Of a DNA stretch of 64,000 nucleotides, positions 54,046 to 60,708 are shown one piece after another; positions within the stretch are counted from its first letter, which is position 1, and every line of letters starts with the position of its first letter. This stretch comes from Flavobacterium sp. PMTSA4 (lineage in GTDB: Bacteria; Bacteroidota; Bacteroidia; Flavobacteriales; Flavobacteriaceae): positions 124,001 to 188,000 of the forward strand of contig NZ_CP134890.1 in assembly GCF_032098525.1 (NCBI RefSeq). Direction: 5' to 3'. A program made the translations under genes and the position numbers. The notes under the pieces are model-generated. The model made no database searches and was not told the DNA's origin. It saw nothing but the letters and a program-made list of their open reading frames with translations.

Positions 54046-54266
54046 CATCAAACAGTAAAACATTGCCATCAAACAGTAAAGAAATGACATCAAACACTAA
54101 AGAAATGCCATCAAACACTAAAGAAATGACATCAAACAGTAAAGAAATTGCATCAAACAGTAAAGAAATGACATCAAACAGTAAAGAAATAGCATCAAAC
54201 AGTAAAGAAATTGAATCAAACAGCAAAGAAATTGAATCAAACACTAAAGAAATGACATCAAATTTC
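54046..54266 (+). repeat. 21-bp tandem array, 10 full units
   Basis: Units start at 54046 and every 21 bases up to 54235, with a partial one at 54256; consensus CATCAAACAGTAAAGAAATGA with variation mainly in the last four bases and at CAG/CAC. Open frames run through it on both strands (heptapeptides of the type SNSKEMT and FDVISLL) because the unit is a multiple of three. It is preceded by a G-rich segment (GGAGGGGTTAGGGGAGG) and followed by four 7-bp copies of CTTGAAA-type sequence (54278-54305). The 660-base gap 53869-54528 otherwise holds a terminator and an AT-rich leader. Confidence 0.92.
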
Positions 54267-54277
54267 AAAAAAAATAA

Positions 54278-54305
54278 CTTGAAACTTGAAACTTGAAACC
54301 TGAAA
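54278..54305 (+). repeat. 7-bp tandem repeat, 4 units
   Basis: CTTGAAA at 54278, 54285 and 54292, then CCTGAAA at 54299. Lies twelve bases downstream of the 21-bp array, whose unit is three times longer. Confidence 0.8.
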
Positions 54306-54528
54306 CCAAAATATTCCGTAAGAAAATTATATTAAAATAAATCACTACCCAAAAAATATTTTTATCCTACAAAACCTTACAAAATAAAACTTCCTCGACA
54401 AACTACATTATCATATAATCAACAAGACTACAAAAAAACTGAATTATATTTTGCTATTTAACAGTTTTGCCTAATTTTACACCACCAAATCTATCATTTT
54501 AATATTAATCTTTTAAAAACCTACAACT

Positions 54529-55431
54529 ATGAATCGTAGATATCTTAGAAAAAGCGCTATGTACAAAGCCGTAAAAGACACGGTTAGAGATGCAAACCCA
54601 GCAACCTTGGCACAAATGCCACAAATGGATGCCGCATTATCCCAACTCGAACACAACCTCGAGCTAATCAACGAATACGGAAAAGACCAATCCGAAAACC
54701 GAAAAGGAATTGCAGCCGACAAAGAAGCAACCAAAGAAAACGTAGCAAACACCTGCTTCATCCTTGCCGGTAAAATACGTTCTTTCGCTGTCAACACCAG
54801 TAACCTAATCCTGCGCGACAGCATGAATTTCACATTGTCAACACTGCAAAAAATGCCCGACGAAGACATCGTCGATGCAGCCGAGTTAATCACCCAAAGA
54901 GCCGACGAAAACATTGGCGACCTTGCCGACTATGGCGTAACACCAGCATCATTAGCAGAAACAATCAACCTTGTCAATTCCTTCAATGCCAAAATCGCAA
55001 AACCAAGAGAAGGAATAACCCAAAGAAAAAATGCAACCAACGATTTAAAACAAATCTTCAAAAACACCGACACACTGCTCGAAGACACTATGGATACATT
55101 TGTAATCATCGTAAAAGAAACAGACAGCGTCTTCTACAAAACCTATCAAAGCAACCGTATCATTGTCGACCCGGCAACAATACCACTCGCAATGCGTTGT
55201 TTTGTAACCGATGAAGAACAAAACCCACTCCAAAACGTAAACATCACCATCGAAGGCTACACCAAAAAACACAAAACATCCGCCAAAGGAAAAATACACA
55301 TCAAATCACTCCCAAGCGGAATCTATGCAGTAACCTGCAGTAAATTTGGCTACATCACCCAAGTCCTGTCCGTACCCATCAACAAAGGCGAACGAACAGA
55401 CCTCCGCGTAGTCCTAAAACAAAACCCATAA
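54529..55431 (+). CDS. Helical protein with C-terminal carboxypeptidase-like (Cna-B-type) domain
   Basis: 300 residues, no signal peptide. Residues 1-215 are nearly all helical with many Ala, Asn, Glu and Asp (DAALSQLEHNLELINEYGKD, ADENIGDLADYGVTP). Residues about 222-300 form a carboxypeptidase regulatory-like beta domain (MRCFVTDEEQNPLQNVNITIEG, KGKIHIKSLPSGIYAVTCSKFGY). Codon use is unusual: Asn, Phe, Ile, Asp, Thr and His codons end mostly in C (AAC, TTC, ATC, GAC, ACC), unlike all upstream genes including gap. Start fixed by MNRRYLRKSAMYKAV with an AT-rich leader. Function unknown; possibly acquired. Confidence 0.82.
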   Translation: MNRRYLRKSAMYKAVKDTVRDANPATLAQMPQMDAALSQLEHNLELINEYGKDQSENRKGIAADKEATKENVANTCFILAGKIRSFAVNTSNLILRDSMNFTLSTLQKMPDEDIVDAAELITQRADENIGDLADYGVTPASLAETINLVNSFNAKIAKPREGITQRKNATNDLKQIFKNTDTLLEDTMDTFVIIVKETDSVFYKTYQSNRIIVDPATIPLAMRCFVTDEEQNPLQNVNITIEGYTKKHKTSAKGKIHIKSLPSGIYAVTCSKFGYITQVLSVPINKGERTDLRVVLKQNP

Positions 55432-55486
55432 AAAAAGAGCATCCATAATTTTTAAGTTAATAAATTTTTTACAAGTATTAGGGCAG

Positions 55487-55511
55487 AAAAGCAGCGAAAG
55501 CTGCTTTTTTT
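55487..55511 (+). terminator. Terminator
   Basis: AAAAGCAGC-GAAA-GCTGCTTTT followed by T; 56 bases after the stop of the 300-residue gene. Confidence 0.88.
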
Positions 55512-55541
55512 ATTCCACAAATTAGCTGATAGGTTAATTTA

Positions 55542-55725
55542 TTATTTGTCATTCCGTAGAAAACCTAACCCCAAAGTTTGTCATTCCTGGGAAACCTAAC
55601 CTCAAAGTTTGTCATTCCTGGGAAACCTAACCTCAAAGTTTGTCATTCCTGGGAAACCTAACCCCAAAGTTTGTCATTCCTGGGAAACCTAACCCCAAAG
55701 TTTGTCATTCCGTAGGAATCTCTTT
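55542..55725 (+). repeat. 31-bp tandem array, about 5 units
   Basis: Near-identical units of 31 bases start at 55561, 55592, 55623, 55654 and 55685 (AAACCTAACCYCAAAG followed by TTTGTCATTCCTGGG). The only internal change is C or T in the AACCYC position. The outer edges read GTCATTCCGTAG rather than GTCATTCCTGGG, so the array looks like an expansion inside one GTCATTCCGTAGGAATC-type intergenic element. There are no spacers, so it is not CRISPR. The 509-base gap 55432-55940 otherwise holds the terminator at 55487 and an orphan hairpin at 55817. Confidence 0.92.
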
Positions 55726-55816
55726 TTTGTCTCTCTCTCCAAAAGAAGGTTTTTTTATATGGAATGAGGAAAACCACATATTACCAAAATAACTTTTTTT
55801 TACATTTGATGAAATT

Positions 55817-55837
55817 AGGGGGAAATCCCCCTTTTTT
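55817..55837 (+). terminator. Orphan terminator-like hairpin
   Basis: AGGGGG-AAAT-CCCCCT followed by TTTTT, with no recognisable gene directly upstream; the segment 55726-55816 between it and the 31-bp array holds nothing I can identify. Confidence 0.6.
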
Positions 55838-55940
55838 ATAAAAATGGAATTGATTAGATTTGGTGGAATAAGTTTTGTAAACTTATATATGTAATAGAAA
55901 CTAAACATTTTAAAAGAGTTTAAATAAAATAATAAAGCAT

Positions 55941-56693
55941 ATGAATAATTGCGTAATGTGTTCAACGGGATTAAAGTTTATGAATACACCAACATTTGGC
56001 GCTGGAAAACTGAGCGATGGTGGGATAGTTTGCACTAGTTGTTACAAAAAAATAAATAATGCAAATCCAAGTGTTGCATTTAAATTAAAAAAATACACTT
56101 TACAACAAGTACAAGAAATATTACAAGTCAAAGCTGATGAAAATAATTCTAAAAATTCAAAGCTTGATGAAATTAAAACTGAATTAAAAAATCTAAATTT
56201 AGGAAACACATCATTATTTTTAGGAAGGAAAGAAATAAATGAATTACCTCAAATACTTGCAGAAGGTGAAAAAATAAATAATGTAATTCAAGGAACCTAT
56301 AATAATGGACATGGAATTCTTGTTTCAACAAATAGACGTTTAATTTTTATAGACAAAGGTTTAATTTATGGATTAAAAGTTGAAGATTTTCCTCTCGATA
56401 AAATAAGTTCAATACAATATGAAACAGGTTTATTACTTGCAAAAGTAAAAATTCATACTTCTGGAAATATTGCGGTAATTGATAATGTTGAGAAAACTTC
56501 TGCTAGACAATTTGCAGAATTTGTTAGAAATTACATTTCACAACCAAAAGAACAACAAACAGTTTTTGTACAAAATAATGGAGAACCATCAATTTTAGAC
56601 CAAATTGAAAAATTAGCTAAACTAAAAGATAATGGTATTCTATCAGAAGACGAATTTACAGAACAAAAGAAAAAGTTGTTAGAAAAATTATAG
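55941..56693 (+). CDS. Zinc-ribbon, PH-domain and SHOCT-domain protein
   Basis: 250 residues, cytoplasmic. Cys4/Cys7 (CVMC) and Cys31/Cys34 (CTSC) form an N-terminal zinc ribbon of the DUF4428 type. Residues about 100-195 are a bacterial PH domain (GTYNNGHGILVSTNRRLIFIDKGLIYGLKVEDFPLDKISSI). The last 32 residues are a SHOCT motif (ILDQIEKLAKLKDNGILSEDEFTEQKKKLLEKL). Such PH/SHOCT proteins occur widely next to mobile or stress loci, usually without a known task; membrane or protein docking is a reasonable inference. Confidence 0.87.
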   Translation: MNNCVMCSTGLKFMNTPTFGAGKLSDGGIVCTSCYKKINNANPSVAFKLKKYTLQQVQEILQVKADENNSKNSKLDEIKTELKNLNLGNTSLFLGRKEINELPQILAEGEKINNVIQGTYNNGHGILVSTNRRLIFIDKGLIYGLKVEDFPLDKISSIQYETGLLLAKVKIHTSGNIAVIDNVEKTSARQFAEFVRNYISQPKEQQTVFVQNNGEPSILDQIEKLAKLKDNGILSEDEFTEQKKKLLEKL

Positions 56694-56792
56694 AAACTCA
56701 ATTGTACAGATTGTAAATTCACAATATTAGGTGTAGTTGCAAAATATAAGTAAATCTAGAAAATAATTATTACTTTTTTAAAATCAATTATA

Positions 56793-57236
56793 ATGAAAAA
56801 AATCTTAGCTTTCACAATTCTTACTTTAATTTTTAGTTGTTCAAATAACAACAGTTCGACCTCTGAAAATGCTTCAATCCAAATACTTGGTAAATGGAAA
56901 TTGACTAGTCAAGGTTCTTTGATTAATGGTGTTGAGCAATTACATTCTCCTGAAAATGCAGCTTGTAATAATGCCTATGATGTTAACTTTATTGATGCTG
57001 GTGTTTTTCAATCTATTCTATGTAATCCATACAGTACACCTATTACTTCTTCTACAGAATCAGGAAGTTGGACGATAACAACGCTAAATAATGTTAGTAC
57101 CCTTTACATTGTCTATCCATCTAATACAGCTCAAAACACAACTTGTACCATAAAACAATTAGACTCTCAAACATTAAAATTATATACTCTTTTTGGAAAT
57201 AATATTAATATCGCGCTATATCATAAAACTCAGTAA
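56793..57236 (+). CDS. Lipocalin-like lipoprotein
   Basis: 147 residues. Lipobox LIFSCSNN (Cys16), then the lipocalin-like opening ILGKWKLTSQGSLINGV and strands SGSWTITTLNNVSTLYIVY, TCTIKQLDSQTLKLYTLF. Cysteines at NAACNN, ILCNP and TTCTI. Shares fold type with the 53449 product but little sequence. Exported; ligand unknown. It is directly followed by hairpin repeats. Confidence 0.83.
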   Translation: MKKILAFTILTLIFSCSNNNSSTSENASIQILGKWKLTSQGSLINGVEQLHSPENAACNNAYDVNFIDAGVFQSILCNPYSTPITSSTESGSWTITTLNNVSTLYIVYPSNTAQNTTCTIKQLDSQTLKLYTLFGNNINIALYHKTQ

Positions 57237-57421
57237 ACCTCCGCTACCGCACGACACGAGCGCAGCGACTAGCAAAGCAATCCTTTCGTGTGGTAAATAA
57301 AATCTCCCCCGCTACCGCACGAATCCTTTCGTGTGGTAAATAATATTGTAGGATAGTTATGTATCGCGCTAATCCCCCGCTACCGCACGAATCCCTTCGT
57401 GTGGTAAATAAAATCTCCCCC

Positions 57422-57608
57422 GCTACCGCACGAATCCTCTCGTGTGGTAAATAAAAATCCCCAACTTAGAGCAATTAAGTTTAAACCTGACAGGTTTCTA
57501 AAACCTGTCAGGTTTAGTTTTTATCAGCATTATGCGATTGCCACGCTTCGCTCGCAATGACAAGGTTAATTAGTAAAATACCTTCTCCTAAACCAAAAAG
57601 CAACATTC
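57422..57608. repeat. 187-bp direct repeat, copy 1
   Basis: Matches 57920-58106 with an offset of 498 bases and only three differences. It contains one hairpin repeat, the long inverted repeat at about 57484, a GCGATTGCCACGCTTCGCTC element and, at its right end (57574-57608), 35 bases identical to the last part of the acr3 coding sequence. Confidence 0.88.
57480..57518. repeat. 16-bp perfect inverted repeat, copy 1
   Basis: TAAACCTGACAGGTTT, loop CTA, AAACCTGTCAGGTTTA. Each arm is itself nearly palindromic. A second copy lies at about 57968-58016. It could act as a terminator or as a repetitive extragenic element. Confidence 0.85.
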
Positions 57609-57678
57609 CCCCGCTACCGCACGAATCCTTTCGTGTGGTAAATAATATTGTAGGATAGTTATGTATCGCGCTAATCCC

Positions 57679-57914
57679 TAAAATACCTTCTCCTAAACCA
57701 AAAAGCAACATTCACTAAAGCAATAAGTGCGGGTACTTCCACTAACGGGCCAATAACACCAGCAAAAGCCTGCCCACTGTTAATGCCAAAAACACCAATA
57801 GCAACGGCTATAGCCAGCTCAAAGTTGTTTCCTGTAGCGGTAAAGGCAATGGCAGTAGCTTTAGAATAATCGGCTCCAAAGTACTTCCCAATAAAGAAAC
57901 TAACCACAAACATC
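57679..57914 (-). pseudogene. Duplicated 3' fragment of acr3
   Basis: 236 bases matching the acr3 3' end (58072-58307) with five differences, all at third codon positions, so about 76 encoded residues (from MFVVSFFIGKYF to FWFRRRYF) are identical to the intact protein. The fragment lacks the 5' two thirds, has no upstream initiation region (a hairpin repeat abuts its 5' edge at 57915), and reads two extra codons before stopping at 57671. Not expected to give a functional transporter. Confidence 0.92.
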
Positions 57915-57919
57915 CCCCA

Positions 57920-58106
57920 GCTACCGCACGAATCCCTTCGTGTGGTAAATAAAAATCCCCAACTTAGAGGAATTAAGTTTAAACCTGACAGGTTTCTAAA
58001 ACCTGTCAGGTTTAGTTTTTATCAGCATTATGCGATTGCCACGCTTCGCTCGCAATGACAAGGTTAATTAGTAAAATACCTTCTCCTAAACCAAAAAGCA
58101 ACATTC
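57920..58106. repeat. 187-bp direct repeat, copy 2
   Basis: Second copy of the block at 57422-57608. Its right end runs into the intact acr3 gene, whose terminal codons it contains; its left end begins inside the hairpin repeat that truncates the acr3 fragment. Confidence 0.88.
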
Positions 58107-59128
58107 ACTAAAGCAATAAGCGCAGGTACTTCCACTAACGGGCCAATAACACCAGCAAAAGCCTGCCCACTGTTAATGCCAAAAACACCAATAGCAACGG
58201 CTATAGCCAACTCAAAGTTGTTTCCCGTAGCGGTAAAGGCAATGGCAGTAGCCTTAGAATAATCGGCTCCAAAGTACTTCCCAATAAAGAAACTAACCAC
58301 AAACATCACCCCAAAATATATCACCAACGGTATGGCAATGCGCACCACATCCATTGGTATTTGTACTATCAATTCGCCTTTAAGGCTAAACATCAATAAA
58401 ATGGTAAACAAAAGAGCCACGAGCGTTATGGGTGAAATAATAGGGATATACGTTTCCTGAAACCAGGTTTCGCCTTTGAGTTTAATCAGCGCATAGCGGC
58501 TGATGATGCCCAATGCAAAAGGAATACCCAGATAAATGCCAACACTTTCGGCAATTTGCCCAATACTGATGTTGACTTCAAAACCGGTATACCCAAAATA
58601 AGGAGGCAAAACGGTGATGAACAAATAGGCATAAACGCTGTAGAGCAGCACCTGAAAAATGCTGTTGAGCGCTATCAATCCCGCGCCATACTCACGGTTA
58701 CCATCGGCAAGGTCGTTCCAAACCACTACCATGGCAATGCAACGCGCAAGGCCAATGAGGATTAATCCAATCATGTATTCGGGATAACCACTCAGAAAGA
58801 GCAGGGCAAGGGCAAACATTAGTATTGGGCCAACAATCCAGTTGAGTACCAAGGAAGCCGTTAGTATTTTAAGGTTTTTAAACACTTTACCCATTTGTTC
58901 GTACTTCACCTTTGCCAACGGCGGATACATCATCAGGATTAACCCAATAGCCAACGGAATGTTGGTAGTACCACTTGAAAACGAGTTGATAAAACCACTG
59001 CTTTCGGGCATCAGATAACCAATGGAAACGCCAATTGCCATAGCAAGGAATATCCAAAGGGTTAAATAGCGGTCAAGGAAGCTCAGCTTTTTGCGTTCGT
59101 GTGTTGGCGTGCAGTTATTGGCAGACAT
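58064..59128 (-). CDS. ACR3-family arsenite efflux permease
   Basis: 354 residues with ten membrane helices. The conserved Acr3 Cys lies in GLARCIAMVVVWN, and the carrier Glu in GPLVEVPALI near the C terminus. Expels arsenite (and possibly antimonite) across the inner membrane using the proton gradient. Last gene of the arsenic operon, 2 bases after the arsenate reductase-like gene. The final residues (RRRYFTN) run into the repeat block, so the native C terminus may have been altered. Confidence 0.95.
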   Translation of the reverse strand: MSANNCTPTHERKKLSFLDRYLTLWIFLAMAIGVSIGYLMPESSGFINSFSSGTTNIPLAIGLILMMYPPLAKVKYEQMGKVFKNLKILTASLVLNWIVGPILMFALALLFLSGYPEYMIGLILIGLARCIAMVVVWNDLADGNREYGAGLIALNSIFQVLLYSVYAYLFITVLPPYFGYTGFEVNISIGQIAESVGIYLGIPFALGIISRYALIKLKGETWFQETYIPIISPITLVALLFTILLMFSLKGELIVQIPMDVVRIAIPLVIYFGVMFVVSFFIGKYFGADYSKATAIAFTATGNNFELAIAVAIGVFGINSGQAFAGVIGPLVEVPALIALVNVAFWFRRRYFTN

Positions 59129-59130
59129 AA

Positions 59131-59769
59131 CTATTGTTTTATTTGAGAAAAGACATAGAACATTTCGGTAGCAATTTGGATGCTGCGTTCAAGGTATTTT
59201 TCGGCTTGTTGTGGTGTGTTATCAAACGTTTTTGGGTCATCGTAAGTAATGGGAATTCTTTTTTCGGCACCAGGAATGAACGGACAACCTTCGTCCGCTT
59301 GCGAGCAAGTCATGATGGCAGCAAACTGGCTTTTTGGGTTAAAATCATCGTCATATTTTTTAGAAAAAGCGATAATCGGGTGTCCACTTTCCGTGAATTT
59401 AACAGCATACACCGGATTGGCATTTTCGGATAGCTTGTGGATAACAAACCCCTGACCTTTGAGCGTAGTAGCTACCATTGGAAACATAGCCGTGGCTTCA
59501 GTTCCGCCAGAATAGCAATAGGCATTACAAATATTATAATAAGCCGCAGCGGTTTGTGCCCAAATTTGAGACAAATGACTGCGTCGGGAATTGTGTGTGC
59601 AAATCAAATTGAGCCTGATCTCTTTTTTGGTATCTACTTTAACTTGAATGTAATCAATAAGCGGTTGCAAAATGGCTTTGCGCTCCGATGATATAGCGCT
59701 GATGTCTAAACTCGAAATAGTTTTTTTAAGCTCAGGAAAAAGGGTTAGTTGAGTTGTTTGTGTTTTCAT
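59131..59769 (-). CDS. Arsenate reductase-like low-molecular-weight phosphatase
   Basis: 212 residues. The CX5R loop is CTHNSRRSHLSQ with Cys57 and Arg63, giving a low-molecular-weight PTPase fold; the DP-type Asp motif may be YDDPKTFDNTP near the end, and further cysteines (MTCSQADEGCPF) could serve the redox relay of thioredoxin-type arsenate reductases. Likely reduces arsenate to arsenite for export by Acr3. Longer at the N terminus than ArsC of Gram-positives. Between DUF6428 and acr3 in the operon. Confidence 0.88.
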   Translation of the reverse strand: MKTQTTQLTLFPELKKTISSLDISAISSERKAILQPLIDYIQVKVDTKKEIRLNLICTHNSRRSHLSQIWAQTAAAYYNICNAYCYSGGTEATAMFPMVATTLKGQGFVIHKLSENANPVYAVKFTESGHPIIAFSKKYDDDFNPKSQFAAIMTCSQADEGCPFIPGAEKRIPITYDDPKTFDNTPQQAEKYLERSIQIATEMFYVFSQIKQ

Positions 59770-59781
59770 ATAAGCTACTAA

Positions 59782-60243
59782 TTAACAACAACCACCGCCT
59801 GGAGTGCAACAAGCATCAGCAGTAAGCTCAGATAGTTTTACTTTAGGTTTTTCGGTGCCACATTTATCGCTAGCCAAACAGGCAGTTTGCTTGTTCAATA
59901 ACTGAAAGTTCTGACCGTCAAAATCCAAATCATATTTACCAATAGTAGTGTTTTGGTATTCCACTTCAATTTCAAAATCATCAATACCCAAGGTTTTTTG
60001 AGACAACTCGATAATGTTGATTAGTTTTTGAGGTTTTAGTTTGTGGTCGTAATCGTTGGCATCCCAAAGCTGAAAGTTAACTACGGTTTCTTTGCGCACC
60101 GTTCCGCCACAATCGATGAAGTTTTTGGTTACCAAACCTACTTCGGTAACATGAAAATGTTCGGGAACAAAAGTTCCATCAGGCAACTGAAAGTTTACTG
60201 CTTCAACTGATTTTAGTACTTCTTTTATTTCTGATAGTTTCAT
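59782..60243 (-). CDS. DUF6428 family protein of the arsenic operon
   Basis: 153 residues, no signal peptide. Starts MKLSEIKEVLKSVEAVNFQLPDGTFVPEHFHVTEVG, a cupin-like beta region, and ends in a cysteine cluster (DACCTPGGGCC) suited to binding arsenite or another soft metal. Proteins of this family lie between arsR and arsC in many Bacteroidota arsenic operons; no activity is known to me. It follows arsR by 15 bases. Confidence 0.87.
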   Translation of the reverse strand: MKLSEIKEVLKSVEAVNFQLPDGTFVPEHFHVTEVGLVTKNFIDCGGTVRKETVVNFQLWDANDYDHKLKPQKLINIIELSQKTLGIDDFEIEVEYQNTTIGKYDLDFDGQNFQLLNKQTACLASDKCGTEKPKVKLSELTADACCTPGGGCC

Positions 60244-60258
60244 AATATTGATTTTTAA

Positions 60259-60591
60259 TTAACAACAACTGGTTTTATTTTTCTTGATGGTTTGATGGAT
60301 GTTTTCAAAAAAACCTTTTACTTTCTCAAATCCGTTTTCGTCTATGCAGTAGCAAATGGCATTGCCTTCGATGTTTCCTTTTATTAATCCAGCGTTTTTG
60401 AGTTCTTTCAGGTGCTGAGAAACAGTAGGCTGCGCCAGTGGTAACTCGTTTACAATATCACCACAAATACAAGTATTCACTTTAAGGATGTATTCAATAA
60501 TGGCAATTCGGGCAGGATGACCAAGTGCTTTTATCAAGATAGCGAGCTCGTTTTGTTGGTCGGTGTAGAAATCTGTTTTGGTAATTCCCAT
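60259..60591 (-). CDS. arsR: ArsR/SmtB-family repressor
   Basis: 110 residues from MGITKTDFYTDQQ (60591). An in-frame Met at 60612 falls inside the operator palindrome and promoter, so the shorter start is preferred. Winged helix with LAQPTVSQHLKELKNAGLI as recognition helix. The metal-sensing CxC is CICGDIV in the helix before it, and the C terminus ends in CC, so arsenite binding by three cysteines is plausible. Represses the operon until arsenite binds. Confidence 0.93.
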   Translation of the reverse strand: MGITKTDFYTDQQNELAILIKALGHPARIAIIEYILKVNTCICGDIVNELPLAQPTVSQHLKELKNAGLIKGNIEGNAICYCIDENGFEKVKGFFENIHQTIKKNKTSCC

Positions 60592-60592
60592 A

Positions 60593-60610
60593 GCAATATA
60601 TTTATATTGC
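60593..60610. promoter_or_regulatory. Predicted ArsR operator
   Basis: Perfect 18-base palindrome GCAATATA-TT-TATATTGC directly upstream of the chosen arsR start and touching the -7 box. Size and sequence style fit ArsR-family operators, supporting autorepression. Confidence 0.72.
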
Positions 60611-60638
60611 AATATTACGATATAGTTTTAAACTGCAA
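60610..60638 (-). promoter_or_regulatory. Promoter of the arsenic operon
   Basis: Minus strand: TTG (60638-60636), 18-base spacer, TAATATTG (60617-60610), one mismatch to TAnnTTTG. The operator lies immediately downstream, over the probable transcription start. Confidence 0.6.
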
Positions 60639-60645
60639 AAGATTT

Positions 60646-60684
60646 TTAACAAAAAAAAAAGAGAAGCACTCTCAAGTACTTCTC
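60646..60684 (-). terminator. Terminator of the alcohol dehydrogenase gene
   Basis: GAGAAGCACT (60661-60670) and AGTACTTCTC (60675-60684), one mismatch; on the minus strand a run of ten T follows. It separates the dehydrogenase gene from the arsenic promoter. Confidence 0.85.
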
Positions 60685-60708
60685 TTTCTCAATATAATAA
60701 CCTTAAAA

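Larger units (their letters stand above)
57241..57951. repeat. Dispersed hairpin repeats, six copies
   Basis: Six copies of a 10-bp-stem hairpin, TACCGCACGA-loop-TCGTGTGGTA (one G-T pair), each preceded by CCCC(G/A)C and followed by AATAA. Approximate positions: 57241-57300 (with a long loop), 57307-57343, 57374-57410, 57417-57452, 57608-57645 and 57915-57951. Loops are six or seven bases in five copies. The layout resembles REP-type or non-autonomous elements. This and the entries below cover the 827-base gap 57237-58063. Confidence 0.88.

Noticed and set aside
54027..54296. Open frame of 89 codons with SNSKEMT-type heptads on the plus strand (and a similar frame on the minus strand)
   Set aside because: The frames exist only because the DNA repeats every 21 bases; no promoter, leader or conserved non-repetitive part supports translation.
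54513..54914. 133-codon minus-strand frame opposite the 300-residue gene
   Set aside because: It is a shadow caused by the high C content at third positions of the plus-strand gene.
55542..55725. Possible CRISPR array
   Set aside because: The 31-bp units touch each other directly with no spacers, and no cas genes are present.
55705..55965. 86-codon minus-strand frame
   Set aside because: It overlaps the 31-bp array, the orphan terminator and the leader of the zinc-ribbon gene; composition is not protein-like.
57514..57711. 65-codon minus-strand frame with a repeated GEGIL segment
   Set aside because: It is made of the duplicated acr3 tail and hairpin repeats read in a non-native frame.
57671..57913. 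Separate short transporter gene
   Set aside because: It is a copy of the acr3 3' end without a start region and is recorded as a pseudogene fragment.
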